From contig CP124755.1 in the NCBI GenBank assembly GCA_029972135.1, positions 1,860,001-1,924,000 on the forward strand: a stretch of 64,000 nucleotides of DNA, given 5' to 3'. Shown piece by piece: positions 9,644 to 18,772 of this stretch (position 1 is its first letter; each line of letters begins with the position of its first letter). Made by a program: the position numbers and the translations under genes. The notes below the pieces were generated by a model, which was not told the origin of the DNA, ran no database searches, and saw only the letters and a program-made list of their open reading frames with translations. The DNA comes from Candidatus Thiocaldithrix dubininis. GTDB lineage: Bacteria; Pseudomonadota; Gammaproteobacteria; Thiotrichales; Thiotrichaceae.

Positions 9644-10249
9644 ATGGTACTCGCTAATAAACTCAATATCAGTGATCAGATTGCCTTAGCCAAGGCTGAA
9701 GAAAGAATCAGCAAACAAAAAGCAAAACAACTGTATGACTCTGGCGATATTCAGGCAGCAGAAATCGGCACTTTTGCGGGGCTTCGTTTTATCCATGCGT
9801 ATTTATTTGCGGATATTTATGAATTTGCGGGCGCAATTCGTGAGGTCAATATTGCTAAGGGCAATTTTCGTTTCGCCCCCCTTATGTATTTGGAAACATC
9901 GCTCACTCATATTGATGCAATGCCACACCGTCATTTTGATGAAATTATTGAAAAATACGTGGAAATGAATATTGCCCATCCGTTTCGGGAGGGAAATGGT
10001 CGCGCTACCCGTATTTGGCTTGATTTAATGCTTAAATCGCAAATTCAACAGGTAGTGGATTGGAATCAAGTGGACAAGGAAGAATACCTTTCAGCCATGC
10101 AACGCAGCCCCGTAAAAGACCTTGAAATCAAGCACCTGCTCAAACAAGCCCTCACCGATCAAATCCACGACCGTGCTTTGTTTATGAAAGGCATTGATGT
10201 GAGCTATTACTACGAAGGCTATAGCGAATTTAAAACCGAGGAGCTATAG
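9644..10249 (+). CDS. fic: Fic (Fido) domain protein, class III, within RM operon
   Basis: 201 residues. The Fic active-site loop HPFREGNGR is intact at residues 112-120 (H112 is the catalytic base), preceded by the YEFAGAIREVNIAKGNFRF flap region. The C-terminal helix contains SYYYEG (187-192), matching the inhibitory [S/T]xxxE[G/N] motif of class III Fic proteins such as Neisseria NmFic, so it should be an auto-inhibited AMP (or other nucleotide) transferase. It begins one base after the hsdM stop and ends two bases before hsdS, so it is part of the operon. Its target cannot be read from sequence. Confidence 0.92.
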   Translation: MVLANKLNISDQIALAKAEERISKQKAKQLYDSGDIQAAEIGTFAGLRFIHAYLFADIYEFAGAIREVNIAKGNFRFAPLMYLETSLTHIDAMPHRHFDEIIEKYVEMNIAHPFREGNGRATRIWLDLMLKSQIQQVVDWNQVDKEEYLSAMQRSPVKDLEIKHLLKQALTDQIHDRALFMKGIDVSYYYEGYSEFKTEEL

Positions 10250-10251
10250 CC

Positions 10252-11400
10252 ATGAGTAATTCGCGCTTTATGGAACAGTTGTTGGATGGGGTTGAAGTGG
10301 AATGGAAGGCGTTGGGGGATGTCGTCCACATGCGTGCTGGTCAGTACATTTCAGCAAGTAATATCATGGAGAAATCCAGCAAAGAGCATCGTTACCCATG
10401 TTTCGGTGGAAATGGAATTCGTGGATTTGTAGCAAACAATAGTCATAATGGTAAACATTTGCTAATTGGTCGGCAGGGCGCACTATGTGGAAATGTACGA
10501 CGAACGAATGGAAAGTTTTATGCGACGGAACATGCGGTAGTTGTTACTCCAAGTGATTACATAAATATTGATTTTGCATTTCATTTGTTGACGCTAATGA
10601 ATCTAAATCAGTATGCCTCACAATCTGCTCAACCTGGATTATCTGTTGGAAAAATTGAAGGTTTAAAAATCCCCATTCCTCCGCTACATATCCAAGCCGA
10701 AATCGTCCGTATTTTAGACGCATTCACCGAGCTAACCAACGAGCTAACCAACGAGCTTAACGCACGCAAAAAACAATACAACTATTATCGAAATCAGTTA
10801 TTAAGTTTTGAAGAAGGGGAAATAGAGTGGAAGACGTTGGGCAATATATTCCATATGCGTGCTGGTCAACATATTTCAGCAAGCAAAATCATGGAAAAGG
10901 CAACTAATGAGTATATATACCCCTGTTTTGGTGGAAATGGTATTCGTGGCTATGTTCAAGAAAGAAGCCATGAAGGGGAGTATTTACTTATCGGTAGACA
11001 AGGTGCTCTCTGTGGAAATATTCAACGGATAAAAGGTCAGTTTTATGCTACCGAGCATGCCGTTGTTGTAACTGCAAATCCTGATATAAATATTGACTGG
11101 GCGTTTCACTTTTTAACATTGATGAATCTCAATCAATATGCTTCACAATCGGCTCAACCAGGTTTAACAGTCGGAAAGCTTCATACTTTAAAAATTCCAG
11201 TTCCTTCTATTGATAAACAAACTTATGTTGCGTCCATTCTCGACAAATTCGACGCACTCACAAACTCCCTTACCGAGGGTTTACCGCGTGAAATCGCCTT
11301 GCGCCAACAGCAATACGCATATTACCGTGATTTGTTGTTGAGCTTTCCGAAACATAACCCCCACCCAACCTCCCCCTTAACAGGGGGAGGAGTAGGTTAA
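10252..11400 (+). CDS. hsdS: Type I restriction specificity subunit with two near-identical TRDs
   Basis: 382 residues. Two target-recognition domains (about 17-143 and 191-318) are near copies: both hold HMRAGQ.ISAS.IMEK, YPCFGGNGIRG, LIGRQGALCGN, YATEHAVVVT and NLNQYASQSAQPGL. Two such equal domains should read the same half-site in opposite orientation, giving a palindromic interrupted target. The central helix carries TNEL tandem repeats (162-169, preceded by TEL), comparable to the TAEL repeats that set spacer length in EcoR124I. The last ~16 residues (from 367, HNPHPTSPLTGGGVG) are encoded by a REP-like element and look like an acquired tail. Confidence 0.95.
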   Translation: MSNSRFMEQLLDGVEVEWKALGDVVHMRAGQYISASNIMEKSSKEHRYPCFGGNGIRGFVANNSHNGKHLLIGRQGALCGNVRRTNGKFYATEHAVVVTPSDYINIDFAFHLLTLMNLNQYASQSAQPGLSVGKIEGLKIPIPPLHIQAEIVRILDAFTELTNELTNELNARKKQYNYYRNQLLSFEEGEIEWKTLGNIFHMRAGQHISASKIMEKATNEYIYPCFGGNGIRGYVQERSHEGEYLLIGRQGALCGNIQRIKGQFYATEHAVVVTANPDINIDWAFHFLTLMNLNQYASQSAQPGLTVGKLHTLKIPVPSIDKQTYVASILDKFDALTNSLTEGLPREIALRQQQYAYYRDLLLSFPKHNPHPTSPLTGGGVG

Positions 11401-11520
11401 AGAGGGTGGCTTTCATGCCCTCCCCTTATTAAGGGGAGGGTTAGGGTGGGGTTAAAAACTTTGATTCAACTATGTTTTCATTCATGCCCTCCCCTTATTA
11501 AGGGGAGGGTTAGGGTGGGG
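11358..11520. repeat. Three REP-like GC-rich palindromes
   Basis: Copy 1 (palindrome 11369-11390) has arms CCTCCCCC/GGGGGAGG. Copies 2 (11418-11451) and 3 (11487-11520) read CCCTCCCCTTATTAAGGGG then AGGGTTAGGGTGGGG and are identical over the palindrome; both are preceded by TTCATG. Copies 2 and 3 are spaced 69 bp apart. Copy 1 codes for the C-terminus of HsdS. They lie directly before the DUF559 gene. Confidence 0.85.
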
Positions 11521-11537
11521 TAAAAGGTTTGGAAAAT

Positions 11538-11930
11538 ATGGAAGAATTTAGCAATAAAATTTTTAATCAATCTCAATACAAAATACGTCGGCAGGCATTA
11601 CGCCATCAGATGAGTGAGCCTGAAAAGTACTTATGGCAAGTATTGCGTAATCAACAGATGGGAGTAAAGTTTCGTCGGCAACATGGTATAGGGCATTACA
11701 TTGTTGACTTTTATTGTCCTGAGCTAAAACTCGTTATAGAAGTGGATGGAGAGAGTCACTTCAGTAAGGAAGGACGAGCCAATGATAATATTCGAGATCA
11801 GTTTATGTTGGCATTAGGCATTATAACACTTCGATTCAAAAACAAGGATGTAATACAAGATATTGACGCTATTCAACGAGAGATTAAACACAAAATTGGA
11901 TTAATAACTAACAACTTAGATACTGAATAA
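11538..11930 (+). CDS. DUF559 domain protein (Vsr-like endonuclease fold)
   Basis: 130 residues from the ATG at 11538; a TTG nine bases earlier is also possible. It matches DUF559: [20 protein letters not shown], then [20 protein letters not shown] and [10 protein letters not shown], ending in a strand [10 protein letters not shown]. The family shares the PD-(D/E)XK/Vsr fold; the D of VDFYCP and E of EVDG are the likely metal ligands. It is not a standard part of a type I RM locus. The REP-like repeats ahead and the split between hsdS and hsdR suggest it arrived with them. Confidence 0.88.
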   Translation: MEEFSNKIFNQSQYKIRRQALRHQMSEPEKYLWQVLRNQQMGVKFRRQHGIGHYIVDFYCPELKLVIEVDGESHFSKEGRANDNIRDQFMLALGIITLRFKNKDVIQDIDAIQREIKHKIGLITNNLDTE

Positions 11931-11931
11931 C

Positions 11932-14900
11932 ATGAACGACTACAAAACCATTGCCGAATCCAATAACTTTATCGTGCTGGATAAATACGCCAAGTGTTTA
12001 CAAGTCAGTGAGACTTATCAAAGCGAATATGATTTAGAGCGCGAGTTCATCGACGATTTACAACAACAAGGTTACGACTACCTACCCAAGCTTAATAACC
12101 CCGAAGCGATGCTGGCCAATGTGCGCGAACAGTTGCAAACCTTGAATTCCATGCAATTTGCCGAGGGTGAATGGCGGCGTTTTGTCGAGGCTTATTTGGA
12201 CAAGCCTAGTGAGGGCATGCTTGATAAAACACGCAAAATTCATGATGACTATATTCACGATTTTGTGTTTGATGATGGGCATATTCAGAACATCTACTTG
12301 CTTGATAAAAAAAACATTGCGCGTAATAAAGTGCAGGTTATCAAACAGTTTGAACAAAAAGGCACACAAGCTAATCGTTATGATGTGACCATTTTGGTGA
12401 ATGGTTTACCGCTGGTACAAGTCGAGCTAAAAAAACGCGGGGTTGCCATTCGTGAAGCGTTTAATCAAGTACACCGCTATAGCAAAGAGAGTTTTAATAC
12501 CGAGCATTCGTTATTTAAGTATTTGCAATTATTTGTAATTAGCAATGGCACGGATACGCGCTATTTTGCCAATACCACCCAACGCAATAAAAATAGCTTT
12601 GATTTCACCATGAATTGGGCGCGAGCCGACAATAGCCTGATTCGAGATTTAAAAGACTTTACCGCGACTTTCTTTCAGAAAAACACGCTACTCAATGTAT
12701 TGCTGCATTATTCGGTGTTTGATGTTAGCAATACTTTACTGGTGATGCGTCCGTATCAAATCGCGGCCACCGAACGCATTTTGTGGAAGATCAACAGCAG
12801 CTACCAAGCGAAACACTGGAGCAAAATTGAAAGCGGCGGTTATATTTGGCATACCACAGGGTCGGGTAAAACCCTAACCAGTTTTAAAGCGGCACGTTTA
12901 GCCACAGAGCTGGATTTTATCGACAAAGTGTTTTTTGTGGTGGATCGCAAAGACCTTGATTATCAGACCATGAAGGAATACCAACGCTTTTCACCCGATA
13001 GCGTTAATGGTTCGGATAGTACTGCTGGTTTAAAGCGCAATCTGGAAAAAGACGATAATAAGATCATTGTCACCACCATTCAGAAGCTCAATAACCTGAT
13101 CAAAAGTGAAGGCGACTTGCCGATTTATAACCAGCAAGTGGTGTTTATTTTTGATGAATGCCACCGCAGCCAGTTTGGTGAAGCGCAAAAAAACCTGAAG
13201 AAGAAGTTTAAAAAGTTCTATCAGTTTGGTTTTACCGGCACGCCGATTTTCCCACAAAACGCTTTGGGTGCAGAAACCACGGCCAGCGTATTTGGGCGTG
13301 AACTGCATGCCTATGTGATCACGGATGCGATTCGCGATGAAAAGGTGTTGAAGTTCAAGGTGGATTACAACGATGTGCGTCCGCAGTTTAAAGCAGCCGA
13401 AACCGAGCAGGACGAACAAAAACTCAATGCAGCCGAAACCAAGCAAGCGTTATTGCACCCTGAGCGGATTCGAGAAATAGCGCAGTATATTTTGCACAAC
13501 TTCCGCCAGAAAACGCATCGCTTGCAAGCAGGCGGCAAAGGCTTTAATGCCATGTTGGCAGTGAGTAGTGTGGACGCTGCCAAGCTGTATTACGAAACCT
13601 ACAAACAACTGCAAAAAGACAGCCCTAAGCCACTGAAAATCGCCACCATCTTTTCATTTGCCGCCAATGAAGAACAAGATGCGGTAGGCGATATTCAGGA
13701 TGAAAGCTTTGATGTTTCGGCTATGAATAGCAGTGCTAAAGAGTTTTTGAGTGCCGCTATTGCGGATTACAACACTTACTTTAAAACCAATTTTGGTGTG
13801 GAGAGCAATGGCTTTCAGAACTACTACCGCGACCTTGCGCTACGAGTCAAAAATCAAGAAATCGACTTGCTGATTGTGGTGGGGATGTTCCTAACAGGGT
13901 TTGATGCGCCCACGCTCAACACCTTGTTTGTGGATAAGAACTTGCGCTATCACGGTTTAATCCAAGCCTATTCCCGCACCAATCGTATTTATGATGCCAC
14001 CAAAACCTTTGGCAATATCGTGACCTTTCGGGATTTAGAACAAGCGACGATTGATGCAATTACCTTGTTCGGCGATAAAAACACCAAAAACGTGGTGCTC
14101 GAAAAAAGTTATCAAGAATACATGCAAGGCTTTACCGATGGGGCAAGCGGTGAAGCACGACGCGGTTTTATCGAGGTCAGTGAGGAATTAGCACAACGCT
14201 TTCCTAACCCCGATGAGATTGTGACCGAAGCTGATAAAAAAGCTTTTGTGAAACTGTTTGGCGAGTATTTGAAGGTAGAGCATGTGCTGCAAAACTACGA
14301 TGAGTTTGCGAGTTTAAAAGCTTTGCAAAATCTTGATCTAAGCGATGCAACCGCCGTTGAAACCTTTAAAGCCGAGCATTATTTAAGTGATGAGCAATTA
14401 GCCGCCTTACAAACCGTCCAGATGCCGACTGAACGTAGTATTCAGGATTACCGTTCTACCTACAACGATATTCGGGATTGGCTACGCCGTGAAAAATCCG
14501 CTACCGAAAAAGCAACATCCAGTATCGACTGGGATGATGTGGTGTTTGAGGTTGACTTGCTGAAATCGCAGGAGATCAATCTTGATTACATTCTGGAACT
14601 CATTTTTGAACACAATAAGCAGAATAAAACTAAAGCTGAATTGATTGAAGAAGTACGCCGTTTGATTCGGGCAAGTCTAGGCAATCGGGCGAAAGAGGGT
14701 TTGTTGGTTGATTTTATTAATCAAAGCAATCTGGATGCCATGCTGGATAAAGCCAGTATTATTGATGCGTTTTTCCAATTTGCCCAAACCGAACAAGGCC
14801 GTGAAGTGGAAGAACTCATTCGTGCAGAAAATTTGAATGTTGAAGCCGCCAAGCGTTATATCAGTGCTTCACTTAAACGGGAATACGCCAGCGAAAACGG

Positions 14901-15030
14901 CACTGAGTTGAATGAAACATTGCCTAAAATGAGTCCGCTGAATCCGCACTATAAAACTAAAAAGCAGAGTGTTTTTCAGAAAATTGCGGCGTTTGTAGAG
15001 AAATTTAAGGGTGTGGGCGGACAACTTTAA
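11932..15030 (+). CDS. hsdR: Type I restriction endonuclease subunit R
   Basis: 1032 residues, typical length. N-terminal nuclease domain: D151 (YDVTILVNG) with E165-x-K167 (VELKKR) forms the PD-(D/E)XK site. The SF2 motor follows: Walker A TTGSGKT at 308-314, DECHRSQFG (motif II) at about 408, FTGTPIF (motif III), and [10 protein letters not shown] plus QAYSRTNR (motifs V and VI). The C-terminal helical part binds the HsdM/HsdS methylase. It translocates and cuts unmethylated DNA. It starts one base after the DUF559 stop. Confidence 0.97.
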   Translation: MNDYKTIAESNNFIVLDKYAKCLQVSETYQSEYDLEREFIDDLQQQGYDYLPKLNNPEAMLANVREQLQTLNSMQFAEGEWRRFVEAYLDKPSEGMLDKTRKIHDDYIHDFVFDDGHIQNIYLLDKKNIARNKVQVIKQFEQKGTQANRYDVTILVNGLPLVQVELKKRGVAIREAFNQVHRYSKESFNTEHSLFKYLQLFVISNGTDTRYFANTTQRNKNSFDFTMNWARADNSLIRDLKDFTATFFQKNTLLNVLLHYSVFDVSNTLLVMRPYQIAATERILWKINSSYQAKHWSKIESGGYIWHTTGSGKTLTSFKAARLATELDFIDKVFFVVDRKDLDYQTMKEYQRFSPDSVNGSDSTAGLKRNLEKDDNKIIVTTIQKLNNLIKSEGDLPIYNQQVVFIFDECHRSQFGEAQKNLKKKFKKFYQFGFTGTPIFPQNALGAETTASVFGRELHAYVITDAIRDEKVLKFKVDYNDVRPQFKAAETEQDEQKLNAAETKQALLHPERIREIAQYILHNFRQKTHRLQAGGKGFNAMLAVSSVDAAKLYYETYKQLQKDSPKPLKIATIFSFAANEEQDAVGDIQDESFDVSAMNSSAKEFLSAAIADYNTYFKTNFGVESNGFQNYYRDLALRVKNQEIDLLIVVGMFLTGFDAPTLNTLFVDKNLRYHGLIQAYSRTNRIYDATKTFGNIVTFRDLEQATIDAITLFGDKNTKNVVLEKSYQEYMQGFTDGASGEARRGFIEVSEELAQRFPNPDEIVTEADKKAFVKLFGEYLKVEHVLQNYDEFASLKALQNLDLSDATAVETFKAEHYLSDEQLAALQTVQMPTERSIQDYRSTYNDIRDWLRREKSATEKATSSIDWDDVVFEVDLLKSQEINLDYILELIFEHNKQNKTKAELIEEVRRLIRASLGNRAKEGLLVDFINQSNLDAMLDKASIIDAFFQFAQTEQGREVEELIRAENLNVEAAKRYISASLKREYASENGTELNETLPKMSPLNPHYKTKKQSVFQKIAAFVEKFKGVGGQL

Positions 15031-15219
15031 CGAGTTTGCTCCTTAGCCAAACCTGCATTAATTTTCCGCTGATTTGATTCAGTGTTTGACCCCTGCCTTT
15101 CTTATAAATAATATAAATCCAATGAACTAAATAACTTATTCTCAATCTAACTGCATACAAGAAAAACGTGCGTTACGCGAGGTAGCCACGTCAACAATGT
15201 AAATAGGGGCTTGATAACA

Positions 15220-17649
15220 ATGCAGCACATCATCAGGGGGATAAGCCTACGTTGGCTCGTGGGTTTATGGTTACTACCAGCTATGCTATTGAGCAATGCA
15301 TGGGCGTTTTACAATAGCCAATCAGCGATGGGTACGAATACCAATGAAATTATGGAAGATGATTCCAGCGCACCTTTTGTCGATTTATTCAAAATGTCCG
15401 TACCGTTTCGGGAAGCAAGACCGCTCACACAAGGCGATGTTAAATACGACCGTTACGGTTGGCCAGTCTCTATTCCCACGGGTGGCAAAGCAGGCACGCG
15501 CTTTTTAAACAAACTACCGGCTGGCACAATTCCACGCGGTTTTTACACCGTGTTATACGATGGGCAAGGTACAATTGAATACGGCAATGATGCGACCTTA
15601 ACCGAGCACACCGAAGGGCGTGATATTATCTTGATTGATCCGGGCAAAGATAATGAGTTAAGCGCGACGCTGTATATTAAAACCACCAATCCGCAAAACT
15701 ATATTCGTAATATTCGCATTCTGCCGCAAGGCGGTATTTGTGCTAGCAATCCGTTTTTACGTGTGGCGGGCGCGGGGCAATGCAAAGGCGATTATTTGGC
15801 GTTTGAACAGCATTCCAGCAAAATCATTTTTAATCCAGACTATTTAAAATACATGCGCGATTTCCGTGTAATTCGCTTTATGAATATGAGCGGCATTACG
15901 CGTAATCCGGTATATGCGTGGGAAGATCGCGCCAGTATTGACCAAGCTACATGGGGCGGGGCGGAAGGAATTCGCGGTGCACCGATGGAAGTTATGGTGG
16001 AACTGGCTAATCGCTTACATGCTGACCCGTGGTTTTCCATGCCACACGCTGCCAGTAATGACTTTATTCAACGCTGGGCAGAATACGTCGCTGAACATTT
16101 AGACCCCACCTTAAAAGTCTATGTGGAATACACCAATGAAGCGTGGAACGGCATTTTCAACCAACACGCCTATATGAAACAGCAAGGGCAACGCCTGAAT
16201 TTAGATGCTGATCCGAATCAAGCCGCTTATAAATATTATTCACAACGCTCGGTCGAAGTGTTTAAAACATGGGAAAGCGTGTTAGGCAAAGAGCGTTTAG
16301 TACGCGTCATGGCGGGGTTAGTCGGCAGTACACAAATGACGAAAGCTATTCTGAATCACAATGGCGCGTATAAACATACCGATGCGTATGCGGTTGCGCC
16401 TTATGTGTACGGCGATACCGCTGCGTTACGGGCGGCGCGTTCAGTAAATGATATTTTCCGAATTATGACAGATCCAAAATACGCGCATTCGCTGCCTAAA
16501 GAAATTGAATCCATTCAACGCCAAGCCAGCGTTACTAAAAGTTTTGGCGTGGATTTAATTGCGTATGAAGGGGGGCAACATTTGGTTGATTGGCAAACCA
16601 AAGCCAATGATCAACACCCTAACCCTTTATTCTATGCAGCCAATCGGCATCCGCAAATGGGGGTTATCTATCAACGTTTGCTAGAGGGCTGGAAAGCAGC
16701 GGGCGGTAAATTATTCGTACATTACACTAGTCCGCGTATTTATCAGAAATACGGCAGTTTTGGCGCGAAAGAGTTTATTACGCAACCTGATGCACAAGCC
16801 CCTAAACATAAAGCCATGCTGAATTTTATGCGCTCGAATAACTGTTGGTGGGCGGGTTGTTCTGGTAATACGCTAGTACGACATACCAAACCCGCCGCCA
16901 CGATGGAAATCTTGAAAGCACAATCCGAGGCGTTGGATGCCACTGCACCGCAAAGTGAGCAGCCATTAGAAGAAGAAACCACTCCTAGTTTAGCAGTAGC
17001 CGCCAATTCAGCTAAACGGCTTGATCCGGTGCAACATGATCCAAATAGCGAAAGTTTTGTTGCAGGCGATACAGCCTTGATCGTACAGGCTAAAAATCCA
17101 CGCAATCCACTGCAAACCGCCAAGCCTTATAGCTTACGCCGTTTAGTGGCGGGGAATGTTAGCGATATGCGGGATTTAGCGGCTGTTTGGCAAGCGGCAT
17201 GGGACAGCCGCAATTTATACCTACGCATTTCCGTGGCAGATGAGCGTTTAATCAATGATTCCAGCGCACCGTGGGAAGATGACGCGTTAGAACTGTTTAT
17301 TGACGCGGACGGTTCAGGTTTAAACCAATACGATCAAAGCAATGATTTTCATCTGATTTTCCGAGCGCAAGATGGCAAAGTCGGTTTAGGGCGTAATTCG
17401 CCCGCAATAAACCCTAGCAGCATTCAAAGCCGTAGCGTGCGCGATGCCAAAGGTTATCTATTGGAAATGCAAATCCCGTGGGCAAGCTTGCAAGTACAAC
17501 CGCAGGCTGGCATGCGCATTGGTTTGGATGTGCATTTGGATGATGATGATGACGGTAATCAACGCGATGCCAAGTTAACATGGCGTGATACGCGGGATGA
17601 AGCATGGCGTAATCCCAGTATGTTCGGGCAAGCCGCGTTAGGCAATTAA
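15220..17649 (+). CDS. Secreted carbohydrate-active-like protein with C-terminal CBM9-type domain
   Basis: About 809 residues from the ATG at 15220 (AGGGGC ten bases upstream; a TTG at 15211 is the alternative). A signal peptide (..LRWLVGLWLLPAMLLSNAWA) precedes a large domain with a barrel-like pattern: YVEYTNEAWNG has a candidate catalytic glutamate after N, as in clan A glycoside hydrolases. A Thr/Pro/Glu-rich linker (~570-600) leads to a CBM9/DOMON-like sandwich (about 625-805: AAWDSRNLYLRISVADE, WEDDALELFIDADGSG). Probably exported and involved in polysaccharide binding or hydrolysis; the substrate is unknown. Confidence 0.75.
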   Translation: MQHIIRGISLRWLVGLWLLPAMLLSNAWAFYNSQSAMGTNTNEIMEDDSSAPFVDLFKMSVPFREARPLTQGDVKYDRYGWPVSIPTGGKAGTRFLNKLPAGTIPRGFYTVLYDGQGTIEYGNDATLTEHTEGRDIILIDPGKDNELSATLYIKTTNPQNYIRNIRILPQGGICASNPFLRVAGAGQCKGDYLAFEQHSSKIIFNPDYLKYMRDFRVIRFMNMSGITRNPVYAWEDRASIDQATWGGAEGIRGAPMEVMVELANRLHADPWFSMPHAASNDFIQRWAEYVAEHLDPTLKVYVEYTNEAWNGIFNQHAYMKQQGQRLNLDADPNQAAYKYYSQRSVEVFKTWESVLGKERLVRVMAGLVGSTQMTKAILNHNGAYKHTDAYAVAPYVYGDTAALRAARSVNDIFRIMTDPKYAHSLPKEIESIQRQASVTKSFGVDLIAYEGGQHLVDWQTKANDQHPNPLFYAANRHPQMGVIYQRLLEGWKAAGGKLFVHYTSPRIYQKYGSFGAKEFITQPDAQAPKHKAMLNFMRSNNCWWAGCSGNTLVRHTKPAATMEILKAQSEALDATAPQSEQPLEEETTPSLAVAANSAKRLDPVQHDPNSESFVAGDTALIVQAKNPRNPLQTAKPYSLRRLVAGNVSDMRDLAAVWQAAWDSRNLYLRISVADERLINDSSAPWEDDALELFIDADGSGLNQYDQSNDFHLIFRAQDGKVGLGRNSPAINPSSIQSRSVRDAKGYLLEMQIPWASLQVQPQAGMRIGLDVHLDDDDDGNQRDAKLTWRDTRDEAWRNPSMFGQAALGN

Positions 17650-17703
17650 GTCCAACTAGCTGTCCGCAATAGGTCTTATATTGTGGACAGCCCAAAGTGT
17701 CAT

Positions 17704-18630
17704 TTAATCCAACATCCCAATAATACCAGCGGAACGGTCGCTGGGAATCTCAGTAATCCCCCGTAATTCACGGCTGGTTTTAACCAAATCCTGAATAATC
17801 GGAATTAAAAATAACTCAATGGCGGTTAGCATTTTGCTACTGGGAATCACGATGGTATTACGCCGCGACATAAACGAACCCTGTAAATCCGCCAATAAGG
17901 GTACGAAGTTCGGCCAGTATTTTTTTAGTACATGAATAATCAAATAACATTCATCATCGGATGGCACGGCCTCGCCCGTAAACGGGTTGGCGGTATCCAC
18001 CAATGGAATCAGTTGGAAATTGATATGCGTGCGCATGAATTGCGGGGTAATGTGCCGCACATAATCATCTAGATTTTTTAAGATAGAGGCTTGCGCATCT
18101 TCGCGTTTTACATGGCGATTACGCACATCATGGTGAATCTTATTCATCCATTCTAAATTGGCATTCGGCGCAATCCCAATGGATAAATCAGGGTATTGGG
18201 ATAAATCCACATCGCCGGTAATCGCCGCCCCGTGTAAGCCACGATATAACAGTAAATCGCTATTGCTAATCATCGGTTGCCAAGGCGTAAACGTACCCGC
18301 CACCTGATTATATTTCCGCGCTTGCTCTGCATTATGCAAATAATGCCGATACATACCCGTGCCGGTCGCGCCATATTGGAAAAACAAGGTTTCTAGCTTA
18401 TCTAAATGGTTTGATTCGGGGCTAAAGTGACTAATGCTACGCCCTGCTGCTTTCGCTTGTGCAGTAGCGGCTTTCATGCCCTCCCGATCATAACGACGAA
18501 ACGCACTGCCATCTATATACGCGGCTTTGACCTGTTCACGGTAAAAAATACGATTCAAAGCTTGAATAATCGCCACTGAACCCGATTCCAATGCCCCGGT
18601 AATTGCCACTATTGGATATTCTGCCGACAT
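17704..18630 (-). CDS. Phosphoribulokinase homologue with degraded active site
   Basis: 308 residues, aligning end to end with proteobacterial class I Prk (R. sphaeroides numbering is recalled from memory). Conserved: HFSPESNHLDKLE, GTFTPWQ, NLEWMNKIHHD, QFMRTHINFQ, PLVDTANPF. Lost: the P-loop GSSGAGTS reads GALESGSV (12-19), the catalytic base D42 is S (DGSAFRRY), H45 is R, and the metal-binding E of YEGLHG is R130 (YRGLHG). True Prk converts ribulose-5-phosphate to RuBP in the Calvin cycle; this copy is probably inactive in that reaction. It could be a regulatory paralogue. Confidence 0.85.
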   Translation of the reverse strand: MSAEYPIVAITGALESGSVAIIQALNRIFYREQVKAAYIDGSAFRRYDREGMKAATAQAKAAGRSISHFSPESNHLDKLETLFFQYGATGTGMYRHYLHNAEQARKYNQVAGTFTPWQPMISNSDLLLYRGLHGAAITGDVDLSQYPDLSIGIAPNANLEWMNKIHHDVRNRHVKREDAQASILKNLDDYVRHITPQFMRTHINFQLIPLVDTANPFTGEAVPSDDECYLIIHVLKKYWPNFVPLLADLQGSFMSRRNTIVIPSSKMLTAIELFLIPIIQDLVKTSRELRGITEIPSDRSAGIIGMLD

Positions 18631-18772
18631 TATCTACTTCCTTCCTAGGTATACCCGCCGCCAACATAACACAAACTCAACAAGCTGCCCGTATGCCAGA
18701 ATAGAGAGGCACAGCGCTTGCTATGTATTAAGCAACGCAAAAAACTAGAGCGAAATTGACATCCCCCCCGTC

